This document shows, one piece after another, positions 44,303-52,809 of a stretch of 64,000 nucleotides of DNA. Source of the stretch: G963692885 sp964657395 (GTDB taxonomy: Bacteria > Acidobacteriota > Terriglobia > Terriglobales > Acidobacteriaceae); NCBI GenBank assembly GCA_964657395.1, contig CAZZUX010000001.1, forward strand, positions 1-64,000, given 5' to 3'. The notes below the pieces were generated by a model, which was not told the DNA's origin, did not search any database, and saw only the letters and a program-made list of their open reading frames with translations. The translations under genes and the position numbers were made by a program. Every line of letters starts with the position of its first letter. The stretch's first letter is position 1.

Positions 44303-45001
44303 ATGGGTATGTCTGAGTTGTTGTTGAGGAAGTTTTTGATCGTGGCAGGCTTGAGCGTTCTGCCTTTAACAATGGCCGGTCAGTCCTGTGACTTGAACAA
44401 GACACTTGCGCAGATGGATACGGCGTCGACGAAGTTTGAGAGTGCACAGGCAGACTTCAGCTGGACACAGTATGAAGCCGTGATCCAGGAGACGGAGTCG
44501 CCGCAGTCGGGCAACATCTACTTCGTGCGACATGGCAGCACGACCAGCATGGCTGCCGATATCAAGACGCCGGCGGAGAAGTATGTGACCTTCGATGGTA
44601 ACGAGGTTTCGATTTACACACCGGCCGTCAACCAGGAACAGATTTTTTCTGCGGGCAGCAACAAGGACCAGGTGGAAACCTTCCTGACGCTGGGCTTCGG
44701 CGGCAGCGGCAAAGATCTCCAGAAGAGCTGGGACGTGAGCTGCGCCGGAGTGGAGACCATCGATGGTGTTTCCACGGTGAAGCTGAAGCTTGTGGCGAAG
44801 CAGCAGAGCATCCGCGATAACTTCAGCAGCGTCATGATCTGGGTGGATCCTGCGAAAGCGGTTAGTGTGAAGCAGGTGTTCACTGCGCCGTCAGGAGACA
44901 TCAAGACAGATCTTTTCAAGAACATCAAGCTAAACGGGTCTGTAAATCCGGGTGTGTTCAAGATCAAGACGAAGCCGGGTGTACAGGTGACCCGGAAGTA
45001 G
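44303..45001 (+). CDS. LolA-like periplasmic lipoprotein carrier protein
   Basis: This 232-residue protein has a signal peptide (LLRKFLIVAGLSVLPLTMAGQ) and then a LolA/LolB-like half-barrel pattern: FESAQADFSWTQYEAVIQE, then GNIYFVRHGS, YVTFDGNEVSIYTP, and the late VSVKQVFTAPSGDIKTDLFKNIKLNG. LolA carries lipoproteins from inner to outer membrane. The resemblance is moderate, and an outer-membrane-sorting or sterol-like carrier role is also possible. GGGAATGG lies just before ATG 44309, the alternative start. Its 3' end overlaps the convergent glycosyltransferase gene by 38 bases. Confidence 0.7.
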   Translation: MGMSELLLRKFLIVAGLSVLPLTMAGQSCDLNKTLAQMDTASTKFESAQADFSWTQYEAVIQETESPQSGNIYFVRHGSTTSMAADIKTPAEKYVTFDGNEVSIYTPAVNQEQIFSAGSNKDQVETFLTLGFGGSGKDLQKSWDVSCAGVETIDGVSTVKLKLVAKQQSIRDNFSSVMIWVDPAKAVSVKQVFTAPSGDIKTDLFKNIKLNGSVNPGVFKIKTKPGVQVTRK

Positions 45002-46406
45002 GCTGCCTGCAGCCGCCAAAGGCAGCCGAGGCCCAGGCGATGACCATGGGAAAGCCCTCCAGGGTGTAGCGCGCCTCGGGTGCTTCAATGGTAGCCAGCA
45101 GCAGGTTGCGCAGGAACAGATAGCCCAGCATGGCGGCGATAAAGCGAACTTCTCCCTGGCGTCGCCATCTTAACAATCCCCAGGCAGCAGCTACCACGTA
45201 GAAAAGATTCAATCCCGCATATACAGTCGCGAAGACTGTCTCCACGTGGTGCTTGCTGTATTGCCACCATCGCAATTCCACATTCAGAATCTCTGTTCGT
45301 GGGCGCAGCCACATGTCAGCGACGCGCAAGGCCGGCAGCCAGATGTAGTAACGCAAAGGATGACTATGAATGCGCTCGGCTGCGAGTTGTGCGAAGGCAT
45401 CATCCAGTGCCGGAGTAATTGTCGTGGTCTCGTTGTAGGCATCCAGGAGATGGGCGGTCTCGGCTCGTTGCCCTGGTGAGTCGAAGGCGCGATTCGGCAG
45501 AGAGTCAAGAGAGATGATGTCCGAGCTGACGTTCCAGTAGACCTCAGTGGTGGAGGTAAACTCGGCAGCCCAGCTCTTGATCCAGCGCTGCGTGCCGGGA
45601 TTGCTGTCCTCACCAGGATCATTCGCGTAGCGCGGCGCGAGGGGCTGAATCACACGGAAGGTATGCCAGTTGCGATAGGTCCAGACCGTAAAGGGCAGTA
45701 CAGACAGCAGGCCACTAATGGTAGCGAGACGAAGAGCACGCGTGAATCCGACGGCAGGATAGTGCAGGACCGATGTGCGTGAGTACCAGAGGATGGCCGG
45801 GAAGAAGGCGAGGGGCAGCAGCGCGCCGTCCGGTCGCAGCAAGGTGAGATAGCTCCACGAAATCGCGGAGAGTGCGACGGACAGGAAGTCAGCCCGGGTA
45901 AGTATGCGAACAAGCGCCAGCATGGCGACTGCAATGAAGAAGAGGGTGAGTGTTTCTGTCAGGGGAGCGACCGTGTAATTCGCAGTGAAGGGGCAGAGCG
46001 CAGCGAGGTAAAGGGCTATCCAAGCGGCGCGCGTGGAGCAGACCTGGCGTACAAACAGTGCGATGAGCAGGCAGGTTCCGAGGTCTATGCCGATCTGTAG
46101 AAAGAGGATGGCGTTGTAGTGCTCAACGCCGAAGACCAGAAATACCAGGGCCACGAAGATTGGATAACCCGGCAAACGGATGAGTGTGGGTTGCAGGATG
46201 CGACCGGTCGGAGTCCCGACGCTTCGACCATAAATGCCATGCCGAAGCCAGTTTTTGGCGATGTCACCATAGATGAGACCGTCGCCGTTTACCTGAGGCC
46301 AGTGAGCAAAAAAGTAGAGGCGCAGGGCGGCTCCAAGCAGAAGCGCGAGGATCAAAAACGCGATAGTTGCCGGCCTCATTCTTGCCACGGTCTCTGCATC
46401 ATACAT
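44964..46406 (-). CDS. GT-C family (ArnT/PMT-like) membrane glycosyltransferase
   Basis: This 480-residue protein has about ten membrane helices. The first periplasmic loop, RLYFFAHWPQVNGDGLIYGDIAKNWLRHGIYG, carries the acidic residues typical of GT39/ArnT-type enzymes that use polyprenyl-phosphate sugars. RLPGYPIFVALVFLVFG is another family block. The acceptor is unknown. ATG 46406 is chosen; ATG 46379 is an alternative, and neither has a good Shine-Dalgarno. Its stop lies inside the 3' end of the convergent LolA-like gene. Confidence 0.8.
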   Translation of the reverse strand: MYDAETVARMRPATIAFLILALLLGAALRLYFFAHWPQVNGDGLIYGDIAKNWLRHGIYGRSVGTPTGRILQPTLIRLPGYPIFVALVFLVFGVEHYNAILFLQIGIDLGTCLLIALFVRQVCSTRAAWIALYLAALCPFTANYTVAPLTETLTLFFIAVAMLALVRILTRADFLSVALSAISWSYLTLLRPDGALLPLAFFPAILWYSRTSVLHYPAVGFTRALRLATISGLLSVLPFTVWTYRNWHTFRVIQPLAPRYANDPGEDSNPGTQRWIKSWAAEFTSTTEVYWNVSSDIISLDSLPNRAFDSPGQRAETAHLLDAYNETTTITPALDDAFAQLAAERIHSHPLRYYIWLPALRVADMWLRPRTEILNVELRWWQYSKHHVETVFATVYAGLNLFYVVAAAWGLLRWRRQGEVRFIAAMLGYLFLRNLLLATIEAPEARYTLEGFPMVIAWASAAFGGCRQPTSGSPVHPASS

Positions 46407-46505
46407 AGCGTTTTGCCCGGGGTTCCGCCTGCCTGCGCTTACAGCAAACTGGCGAATGCAGTATGCAGGCAACGGAAGGACCTAATCCTGTAAGCTTTGG
46501 GCAGC

Positions 46506-49500
46506 ATGAACCGTCAGATTTTCTCCGACCCGCAGCGTAAACGCTGGAAGCGATTGCGCCGCCTGATTGACGTGACGGCGATCGTATCGACGATCGTGCT
46601 GGTGGTTTTTTTCCTGAACGTACTGCGAAGAGAACAGCTGCCGGAGCTCTTGTTTCCAGTGCAGAAGCGCAACTACAAAGCCCTGCAGGAGCGGCGGGCC
46701 ACCGAAAAAAACGCAAAGGCGAAAGCAGTTCGACCGTCACGCCGGCATACTGACCGCAAGCCTTCCGAAATCCCGCTGAATACGGGGGAAGGTCTGCGGG
46801 CTGCCTTCTATACGGATGACGAGCCTGCCGGCTTTGCTTCGTTGAAGGCGCACATCCATCAGCTCGACATCCTGTTTCCGGTGTGGCTGCATTCCTTCGA
46901 CACTGAAGGAAACCTGATGGCGTCCACGTCGCTCTTCCCGGTCAGCAATTATCGCGTTGTGGATGACAAGGGAGTGGTGCATGGGGTCGATCCGCAAAAC
47001 AAGGTAAGGGACCTGATTGCGGCGAGCAAGGAAGATACGGAGATCTTTCCGCTGATCAGCAACTACGACGCGGTGCGCGGCGACTGGCAGCCGGTCATCG
47101 GGCAGATGCTGCTAAACCCGCAGGCGCGACTGAACCTGCGAACGCAGCTGGATAAATTCTTCGCGGCAAACCCTTCGTACCGTGGACTGTCTCTTGATTT
47201 TGAAGAATTGCCGGACGAGGCGCACGCTGCCTACCAGACATTCATCGGCGAACTGTACCAGGACTTCCGCGCCAAGAACCTGCGTCTTTATGTGAATACG
47301 GCCACAGCTACAGAGGATGACGAACTACGCTTTCTCGCTGCGAATACTGACGGCATCCTGCTGATGAATTATGACCAGCATGAGAATACGTCGGGCCCAG
47401 GGCCGATTGCTGCGCAGGATTGGTTTGAGAACAACCTGCAGCGCACGCTGAAGATCGTGCCAAAGCAGAAGATCATCTGCGCCATCGGGAATTACGGCTA
47501 TGACTGGACAACTGCTTTGCCAGTGAAAGGAAGCAAGAGTCGCGGAGAACTGAAGGTGCTGGATGTGCAGGATCTGTCTGCGCAGGACGCATGGCAGGAG
47601 GCAGCGGATGCTGGAGCCGATGTGCACCTTGAGGGCGATGAGCTGAACGCGCATTTTGCGTTCGACGATGAGGACGCGCATGTGCGGCACCAGGTCTGGC
47701 TGCTGGATGCAGTGACGGCGTTGAATGAACTGCGCGCTGCCCGGGCGATGGGCATCCAGACCTTTTCGTTATGGGTGCTGGGAAAGGAAGATCCATCCCT
47801 GTGGTCGGTATGGGACCATCCGAATGGAAAGACTGCGCCCCAGTCGCTGGAGAATGTTCCGCCGGGACAATCGGTAAACACCGATGGCGAAGGGGATATT
47901 CTCCGCATCACGGAAACACCGAGTGGTGGCACGCGAACAGTCAACCTGGATGAGGAGCAGCAGACCGTCACGGATGAACACATGGTGACGTATCCGAAAG
48001 CTTTTTCCATTCAGTACTTCGGCTACCATCCAAACGAAGTTGCTATCACGTTCGATGATGGACCTGATCCGGCATGGACACCGCGCATCCTGCGAATCCT
48101 CAAAGACAAGGGTGTGAGAGGTACCTTCTTCGTGATCGGGGAGCAGGCAGAGAACAACGTCGGCATGCTGCGCGAGTACATCAAGCAGGGGCATATTGTT
48201 GGCAATCACACGCTGACCCATCCCGATATCAGCGAGATCTCATCGCGCCAACTGGAAGTTGAGATCAATTGGACGGAGCGTTTGTTCGCGGCCAAGCTGG
48301 GCTTGCGTCCGCTGTTCTTCCGCCCACCTTATTCGATCGACCAGGAGCCGGATACCAACGACCAGGCGGCCCCGGCTTACCAGATCCAGCAGATGGGCTA
48401 CACCATCATTGGCGACAAAATTGATACCGATGACTGGGACGAGCATCCAAAAAAGTCACCGCAGGAAATTACACAGCGGGTGTTTGCGCAACTAGATGAG
48501 ATGAAGCGGCGGTCGGACTTTCGCGGCAGCATCATCCTGATGCACGATGGCGGAGGCGACCGGTCCGCCACTGTAGCTTCGCTGCCGGTGTTGATCGATG
48601 CGCTGCGTGCACACGGCTACAAGATTGTGACTGTTCCGGAGTTGATGGATAAGACGGTAGCGGACGTGATGCCGCCTATCGCGCCAGGGGATCGGCTGCA
48701 GGCGCGGGTTGACTCCATTGCATTTTTCTTTTTCGCGTTCTTCAGCCACTTTGTGGTCTCGGTCTTCTTCGTGGGAGACGTGCTGATGTCCGCTCGCCTG
48801 GTGCTGATTGGCGTGTTTGCGTTGATTGACCGGCTGCGAACGCGCAAGGTGCCAATTATTCCAGGCTTTGCTCCGCGGGTCGCGATCCTGGTGCCTGCTT
48901 ACAACGAAGAGACCGTGATCGTGCGTACCATCCGTTCGGTGCTGAACTCGGATTATCCGAATGTGCGCGTCATTGTGATTGACGACGGTTCGACGGATCG
49001 GACGGCGGAGGTGGCCATCGCGGCTTATCGGGAAGAGATTGCTGCCGGCACTCTGCAGGTGTTGACCAAGCCGAATGCGGGTAAAGCAGAGGCCCTGAAT
49101 TTCGCTGTCGCCAAACTGACAGAAGACTTTTACGTGGGTATCGATGCGGATACAGTCATTGCGTCGGACGCAGTATCGAAGTTGATGCTGCACTTTACTG
49201 ATCCGCGTGTAGGAGCGGTAGCGGGAAATGCCAGGGTCGGCAACAAGGTAAATCTATGGACGCGCTGGCAGGCGCTTGAGTACATCACGAGCCAGAACTT
49301 TGAACGGCGTGCTCTTGATTTATTCGACGTGGTGACCGTGGTTCCGGGCGCCATTGGTGCATGGAGGACACAAGCTGTGCGAGATGGCGGCGGCTATCCC
49401 GCGAATACTGTTGCGGAAGATGCCGACCTGACGATGAACCTGCTGGAGCAGGGCTACAAGGTGGTGTACGAAGACCAATCGCTGGCTTTTACCGAGGCAC

Positions 49501-50027
49501 CGATCAATGCGAACGGCTTGATGCGGCAGCGTTTCCGCTGGTCTTTTGGAACGCTGCAGGCAGTGTTCAAGCATAAGCGGGCGTTCGTGAACAACCGGGC
49601 TATGGGTCTTTTCGCGCTGCCAAATATCCTGATCTTTCAGATCGTGCTGCCCCTGGTCTCACCATTTATCGACCTGATGTTCGTGGCCGGGGTGATCCAC
49701 TACCTGCTGGATCGGCACTATCATCCGGAGGCTGCAAGCTCGGCGAGTTTCGATAAGCTGCTGTTGTACTTTCTGACCTTCCTGATCATCGACTTCGTGA
49801 CCTCAGCACTGGCGTTTTCGCTCGAACGGAGTCACCCGGCCAAGAAGGGCGACAATTGGCTGCTGTTTCACATCTGGCTGCAGCGTTTCGCCTATCGCCA
49901 GGTGTTTTCCGTCGTGTTGTTCAAGACGGTCAAGCGCGCGATCGACGGGCGTCCCTTTAACTGGGACAAGCTGGAACGCACAGCCAGAATGTCCGCCGAG
50001 ACCGAAAAGATTGCTGCCGGCCAATAA
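46506..50027 (+). CDS. GH18 / polysaccharide deacetylase / GT2 glycosyltransferase fusion
   Basis: This 1173-residue membrane protein joins three enzyme domains. One N-terminal membrane helix (about 20-42) leads to a GH18-like barrel (about 95-430) with SLDFEE at 229-234. A NodB deacetylase follows (about 500-700), with metal and acid motifs TFDDGPDP (Asp at 517-518) and GNHTLTH (His at 568 and 572). After membrane helices (about 735-770) comes a processive GT2 domain (about 790-1100): DDGSTD at 826, DAD at 880-882, EDAD near 971-974 and QRFRW at 1008-1012. More membrane helices end the protein. It should polymerise, transport and trim or deacetylate a beta-linked amino sugar polymer, as PgaB and PgaC do separately for poly-GlcNAc. 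ATG 46506 is chosen over TTG 46497. Confidence 0.9.
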   Translation: MNRQIFSDPQRKRWKRLRRLIDVTAIVSTIVLVVFFLNVLRREQLPELLFPVQKRNYKALQERRATEKNAKAKAVRPSRRHTDRKPSEIPLNTGEGLRAAFYTDDEPAGFASLKAHIHQLDILFPVWLHSFDTEGNLMASTSLFPVSNYRVVDDKGVVHGVDPQNKVRDLIAASKEDTEIFPLISNYDAVRGDWQPVIGQMLLNPQARLNLRTQLDKFFAANPSYRGLSLDFEELPDEAHAAYQTFIGELYQDFRAKNLRLYVNTATATEDDELRFLAANTDGILLMNYDQHENTSGPGPIAAQDWFENNLQRTLKIVPKQKIICAIGNYGYDWTTALPVKGSKSRGELKVLDVQDLSAQDAWQEAADAGADVHLEGDELNAHFAFDDEDAHVRHQVWLLDAVTALNELRAARAMGIQTFSLWVLGKEDPSLWSVWDHPNGKTAPQSLENVPPGQSVNTDGEGDILRITETPSGGTRTVNLDEEQQTVTDEHMVTYPKAFSIQYFGYHPNEVAITFDDGPDPAWTPRILRILKDKGVRGTFFVIGEQAENNVGMLREYIKQGHIVGNHTLTHPDISEISSRQLEVEINWTERLFAAKLGLRPLFFRPPYSIDQEPDTNDQAAPAYQIQQMGYTIIGDKIDTDDWDEHPKKSPQEITQRVFAQLDEMKRRSDFRGSIILMHDGGGDRSATVASLPVLIDALRAHGYKIVTVPELMDKTVADVMPPIAPGDRLQARVDSIAFFFFAFFSHFVVSVFFVGDVLMSARLVLIGVFALIDRLRTRKVPIIPGFAPRVAILVPAYNEETVIVRTIRSVLNSDYPNVRVIVIDDGSTDRTAEVAIAAYREEIAAGTLQVLTKPNAGKAEALNFAVAKLTEDFYVGIDADTVIASDAVSKLMLHFTDPRVGAVAGNARVGNKVNLWTRWQALEYITSQNFERRALDLFDVVTVVPGAIGAWRTQAVRDGGGYPANTVAEDADLTMNLLEQGYKVVYEDQSLAFTEAPINANGLMRQRFRWSFGTLQAVFKHKRAFVNNRAMGLFALPNILIFQIVLPLVSPFIDLMFVAGVIHYLLDRHYHPEAASSASFDKLLLYFLTFLIIDFVTSALAFSLERSHPAKKGDNWLLFHIWLQRFAYRQVFSVVLFKTVKRAIDGRPFNWDKLERTARMSAETEKIAAGQ

Positions 50028-50091
50028 GAAGTTTCTGAGGCCTGAGCACCCTCAGCGAGCTACAACCCAGCTGTTCTACACTTGAAGGGCC

Positions 50092-51684
50092 ATGTCTACC
50101 GCTACTCTCAGCACTGTCATTCTGCCCATGAGTCCCAAGGGTGTGTTCCGCAACGAGCCTTTTACCAACTTCCACGATGCCGATAATGTGCATGCCATGC
50201 GTAAGGCGTTGGAAGAGGTGGGAGACCTGCTTGGACACGAGTACGAGATCGTGATCGGCGGCGATCGTCTGCGTACAACTGAAAAGGTCAAATCAGTAAA
50301 CCCTGCGCGTCCCTTGCAGGTGGTTGGTGTGCACCAGGCGGCTGATCTTGAGCATGTTGAACTTGCGATGGCTGCAGCCGAAAAGGCTTTTGCCACTTGG
50401 CAGTACGTCGCGGTCGAGCAGAGGGCGGCGCTTTTGTTGAAGGCTGCCGAGATCATCCGCGACCGCAAATTCGAGTTCTGCGCGTGGCTGACTTATGAAG
50501 TCGGAAAGAACTGGGCGGAAGCCGATGCCGATGTCGCCGAGACCATCGATTTCCTCGACTTCTATGCACGCGAGGCATTGCGACTGTCGCAGGCTACCAC
50601 GCCGATTCAGTATCCGGGCGAGACCAACGAGTTGCTTTACATCCCGCTTGGTGTCGGCGCTGTGATTCCGCCATGGAACTTTCCGTTTGCCATCATGGCG
50701 GGCATGACGGCTGCTGCGATCGTGTGTGGAAATACCGTCATCGTGAAGCCCTCGTCAGATGCGCCGACTATTGCTGCGAAGTTCCTGAGCGTGCTGGAAG
50801 AAGCCGGCATGCCGCCGGGGGTAGTCAATTTCTGTCACGGGCTTGGAGAGACATTCGGAAATGCAATCGTGGAACATCCACGAACGCGTTTTGTAGCATT
50901 CACGGGTTCGAAACGGGTGGGCCTGCTCATCAACGAGCGGGCTGCCAAGACTCAGCCGGGACAGAAATGGATCAAGCGGACATTCCTTGAGATGGGCGGC
51001 AAGGACGCAATTATCGTAAGTGCGGACGCGGACTTCGACGCAGCCGTCGAGGCTGTCGTCGCATCGGCATTCGGATTTAATGGACAGAAGTGCTCAGCCT
51101 GCTCGCGTGCCATTGTCGAAGAGTCAATCTACAACGTGTTTGTCGATGCCGTGCGTGAAAAGGTTGAGACGATCCAGGTAGGCGACCCGGTGAAGAACGT
51201 GGCGATGGGACCTGTGATTAACGAAGTGGCTATGAAGCGCGTGCTTGGCTACATCGAAACGGGAAAGAACGAAGGGCGCCTTGTAGCTGGTGGAAGCGCG
51301 GTCGACATGGAGGGCGGCTACTACATCCAGCCGACAGTGTTCGCAGACGTGCTGCCCAGCGCGAGGATTGCACAGGAAGAGATATTTGGTCCGGTACTGG
51401 CAATTATCAAGGCGGACAGCTACAGTCATGCTCTGTCCATTGCGAACGGTACGGAGTATGGACTGACTGGAGCGGTGTTTACACGTGACGCTCAGAAGTT
51501 GAAGGATGCGCGCCGGTTGTTTCACGTAGGCAATCTGTATTTCAACCGGAAGTGCACGGGAGCGATGGTAGGGGCTCATCCATTCGGCGGGTTCAACATG
51601 TCGGGCACGGATTCGAAAGCGGGTGGTCCGGACTACCTGCTGCTGTTTACGCAGGCCAAGTCTGTAGCGACCCGGACGCTGTAG
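50092..51684 (+). CDS. pruA: L-glutamate gamma-semialdehyde (P5C) dehydrogenase
   Basis: This 530-residue aldehyde dehydrogenase oxidises glutamate semialdehyde, the product of proline catabolism, to glutamate with NAD. The general base Glu is in FLEMGGKDAIIV, the nucleophile Cys in FGFNGQKCSACSRA, and the NAD-binding loop in PPWNFPFAIMAGMTAAAIVCGN. The block GAMVGAHPFGGFNMSGTDSKAGG is typical of the RocA type. It is a stand-alone dehydrogenase, not the PutA fusion; no proline dehydrogenase is adjacent. A terminator-like hairpin follows. Confidence 0.92.
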   Translation: MSTATLSTVILPMSPKGVFRNEPFTNFHDADNVHAMRKALEEVGDLLGHEYEIVIGGDRLRTTEKVKSVNPARPLQVVGVHQAADLEHVELAMAAAEKAFATWQYVAVEQRAALLLKAAEIIRDRKFEFCAWLTYEVGKNWAEADADVAETIDFLDFYAREALRLSQATTPIQYPGETNELLYIPLGVGAVIPPWNFPFAIMAGMTAAAIVCGNTVIVKPSSDAPTIAAKFLSVLEEAGMPPGVVNFCHGLGETFGNAIVEHPRTRFVAFTGSKRVGLLINERAAKTQPGQKWIKRTFLEMGGKDAIIVSADADFDAAVEAVVASAFGFNGQKCSACSRAIVEESIYNVFVDAVREKVETIQVGDPVKNVAMGPVINEVAMKRVLGYIETGKNEGRLVAGGSAVDMEGGYYIQPTVFADVLPSARIAQEEIFGPVLAIIKADSYSHALSIANGTEYGLTGAVFTRDAQKLKDARRLFHVGNLYFNRKCTGAMVGAHPFGGFNMSGTDSKAGGPDYLLLFTQAKSVATRTL

Positions 51685-51725
51685 GGACAACATCAGGGTT
51701 CGAGTTCATAGGCTGGTGAAACATC

Positions 51726-51760
51726 AAAGCCCGCGTTCTGTGAGGATGCGGGCTTTGTTG
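51726..51760. terminator. probable bidirectional terminator
   Basis: AAAGCCCGC (51726-51734) pairs perfectly with GCGGGCTTT (51748-51756) around a 13-base loop. It lies between the converging pruA and LuxR-type genes. T runs are short on both strands. Confidence 0.68.
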
Positions 51761-51778
51761 TGGGGCGGAAAGATGATG

Positions 51779-52438
51779 CTACGCGCTGCGTACCTGTAGG
51801 TTGGTGACGGCTTCTGCTGCGGCAGCGGCAAGGATGCGGTGATGGATGGTGAAGAGGGCCAGTTCCAGGCGATCGGAGACACCAGTCTTGTCATAGACAC
51901 TGCGCAGGTAGTTTTTGATGACCTGTTCGGTGGTGCCAAGCCGTTGAGCGATCTCTTTGTTTTTGCAGCCCTGGACGATCAGAGCAACGATCTTCATTTC
52001 CTTCGGGGTAAGCCGGTCGCGGACGCGTGCGCCGACGAAGTCTTCTTCTTCCGTCTGGGCAAGTTCTGCGGGTCGTTGTACACAGGTCAGACCCTGGATC
52101 ACTTTCTGTACACAGTCAACCAGCGCCGCACCCGTCGTGTTTCTGTAGACCACACCGCGGACGCCAAGGCTCGTATAGGCGCTTGAAGGTTCATTGTTTT
52201 CTGCGATGACGATGGCGCGGCTTCCGGCAGTCTTGACGCGAGCCATCAGTTCGTTCATGTCGGGCTTGAGCGCAGAGGCAAATACAGCAATCGACGATCG
52301 GTACGTGTCCACAGCCAAGACCAGCCGTGCAAGGTCTCCGCATTGTGCTGCGACGCGGAAGTCTTCCTCACTCGCCAGAACCTTTGCGATGCCCGCACGA
52401 AAGATCGCCTGGTTGTCACCTAGAATGATTTTGTTCAT
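51779..52438 (-). CDS. LuxR/NarL-type regulator with degenerate receiver domain
   Basis: This 219-residue protein has a receiver-like domain (about 1-120) and a LuxR-type helix-turn-helix (about 150-215: LTPKEMKIVALIVQGCKNKEIAQRLGTTEQVIKNYLRSVYDKTG). At the receiver phosphosite the usual Asp is replaced: AVFASALKPDMNEL aligns S55 with the Asp. The acidic pair near the start is D8-N9, and the conserved Lys appears as Arg in GVVYRNT. It should bind DNA without standard phosphorylation. ATG 52438 matches where the receiver fold begins; a frame extending 89 codons upstream lacks domain-like sequence. It is divergent from the receiver/TrxR gene. Confidence 0.85.
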   Translation of the reverse strand: MNKIILGDNQAIFRAGIAKVLASEEDFRVAAQCGDLARLVLAVDTYRSSIAVFASALKPDMNELMARVKTAGSRAIVIAENNEPSSAYTSLGVRGVVYRNTTGAALVDCVQKVIQGLTCVQRPAELAQTEEEDFVGARVRDRLTPKEMKIVALIVQGCKNKEIAQRLGTTEQVIKNYLRSVYDKTGVSDRLELALFTIHHRILAAAAAEAVTNLQVRSA

Positions 52439-52809
52439 TTGGTTGCCTACGCTCCAAGTTGCCCTCAGGCTCGAACTGCAAGCAGTCTTTGTTCCCGCTG
52501 CTGAAGAGAGACTCGGTCGGACCGGGGCCCCGAACAGCGCAGATAAGAGGAACAGACTGTGTTTCAAATATCGGCGTGCGCGCAGAAAACTTCTGCTTGC
52601 CCGGTGCATTTCGAGAATCCGATCGTCGTTCGATGCTCTGCGATGCCGGTTGCCTTGTTCTTGTGTAACCAAGATTAGCCGGTATGGCCGGGAAAACAAC
52701 TCCACGAAAGTGTCACTGACAGCTTGCCGGGGCGGAATGGAAGCGCAACGGAATCAGCTACTTGCGAGCGTAAATCAATTCGGGTGAGAGTCCACTACAC
52801 TGGAGTTGC
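52439..52809. other. 371-base divergent intergenic region
   Basis: This region separates the LuxR-type gene and the receiver/TrxR gene and must hold both promoters. I could not pick convincing -35/-10 pairs or an obvious operator palindrome. GGAG lies 6 bases before the rightward start at 52810. No gene or RNA is recognised. Confidence 0.4.
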
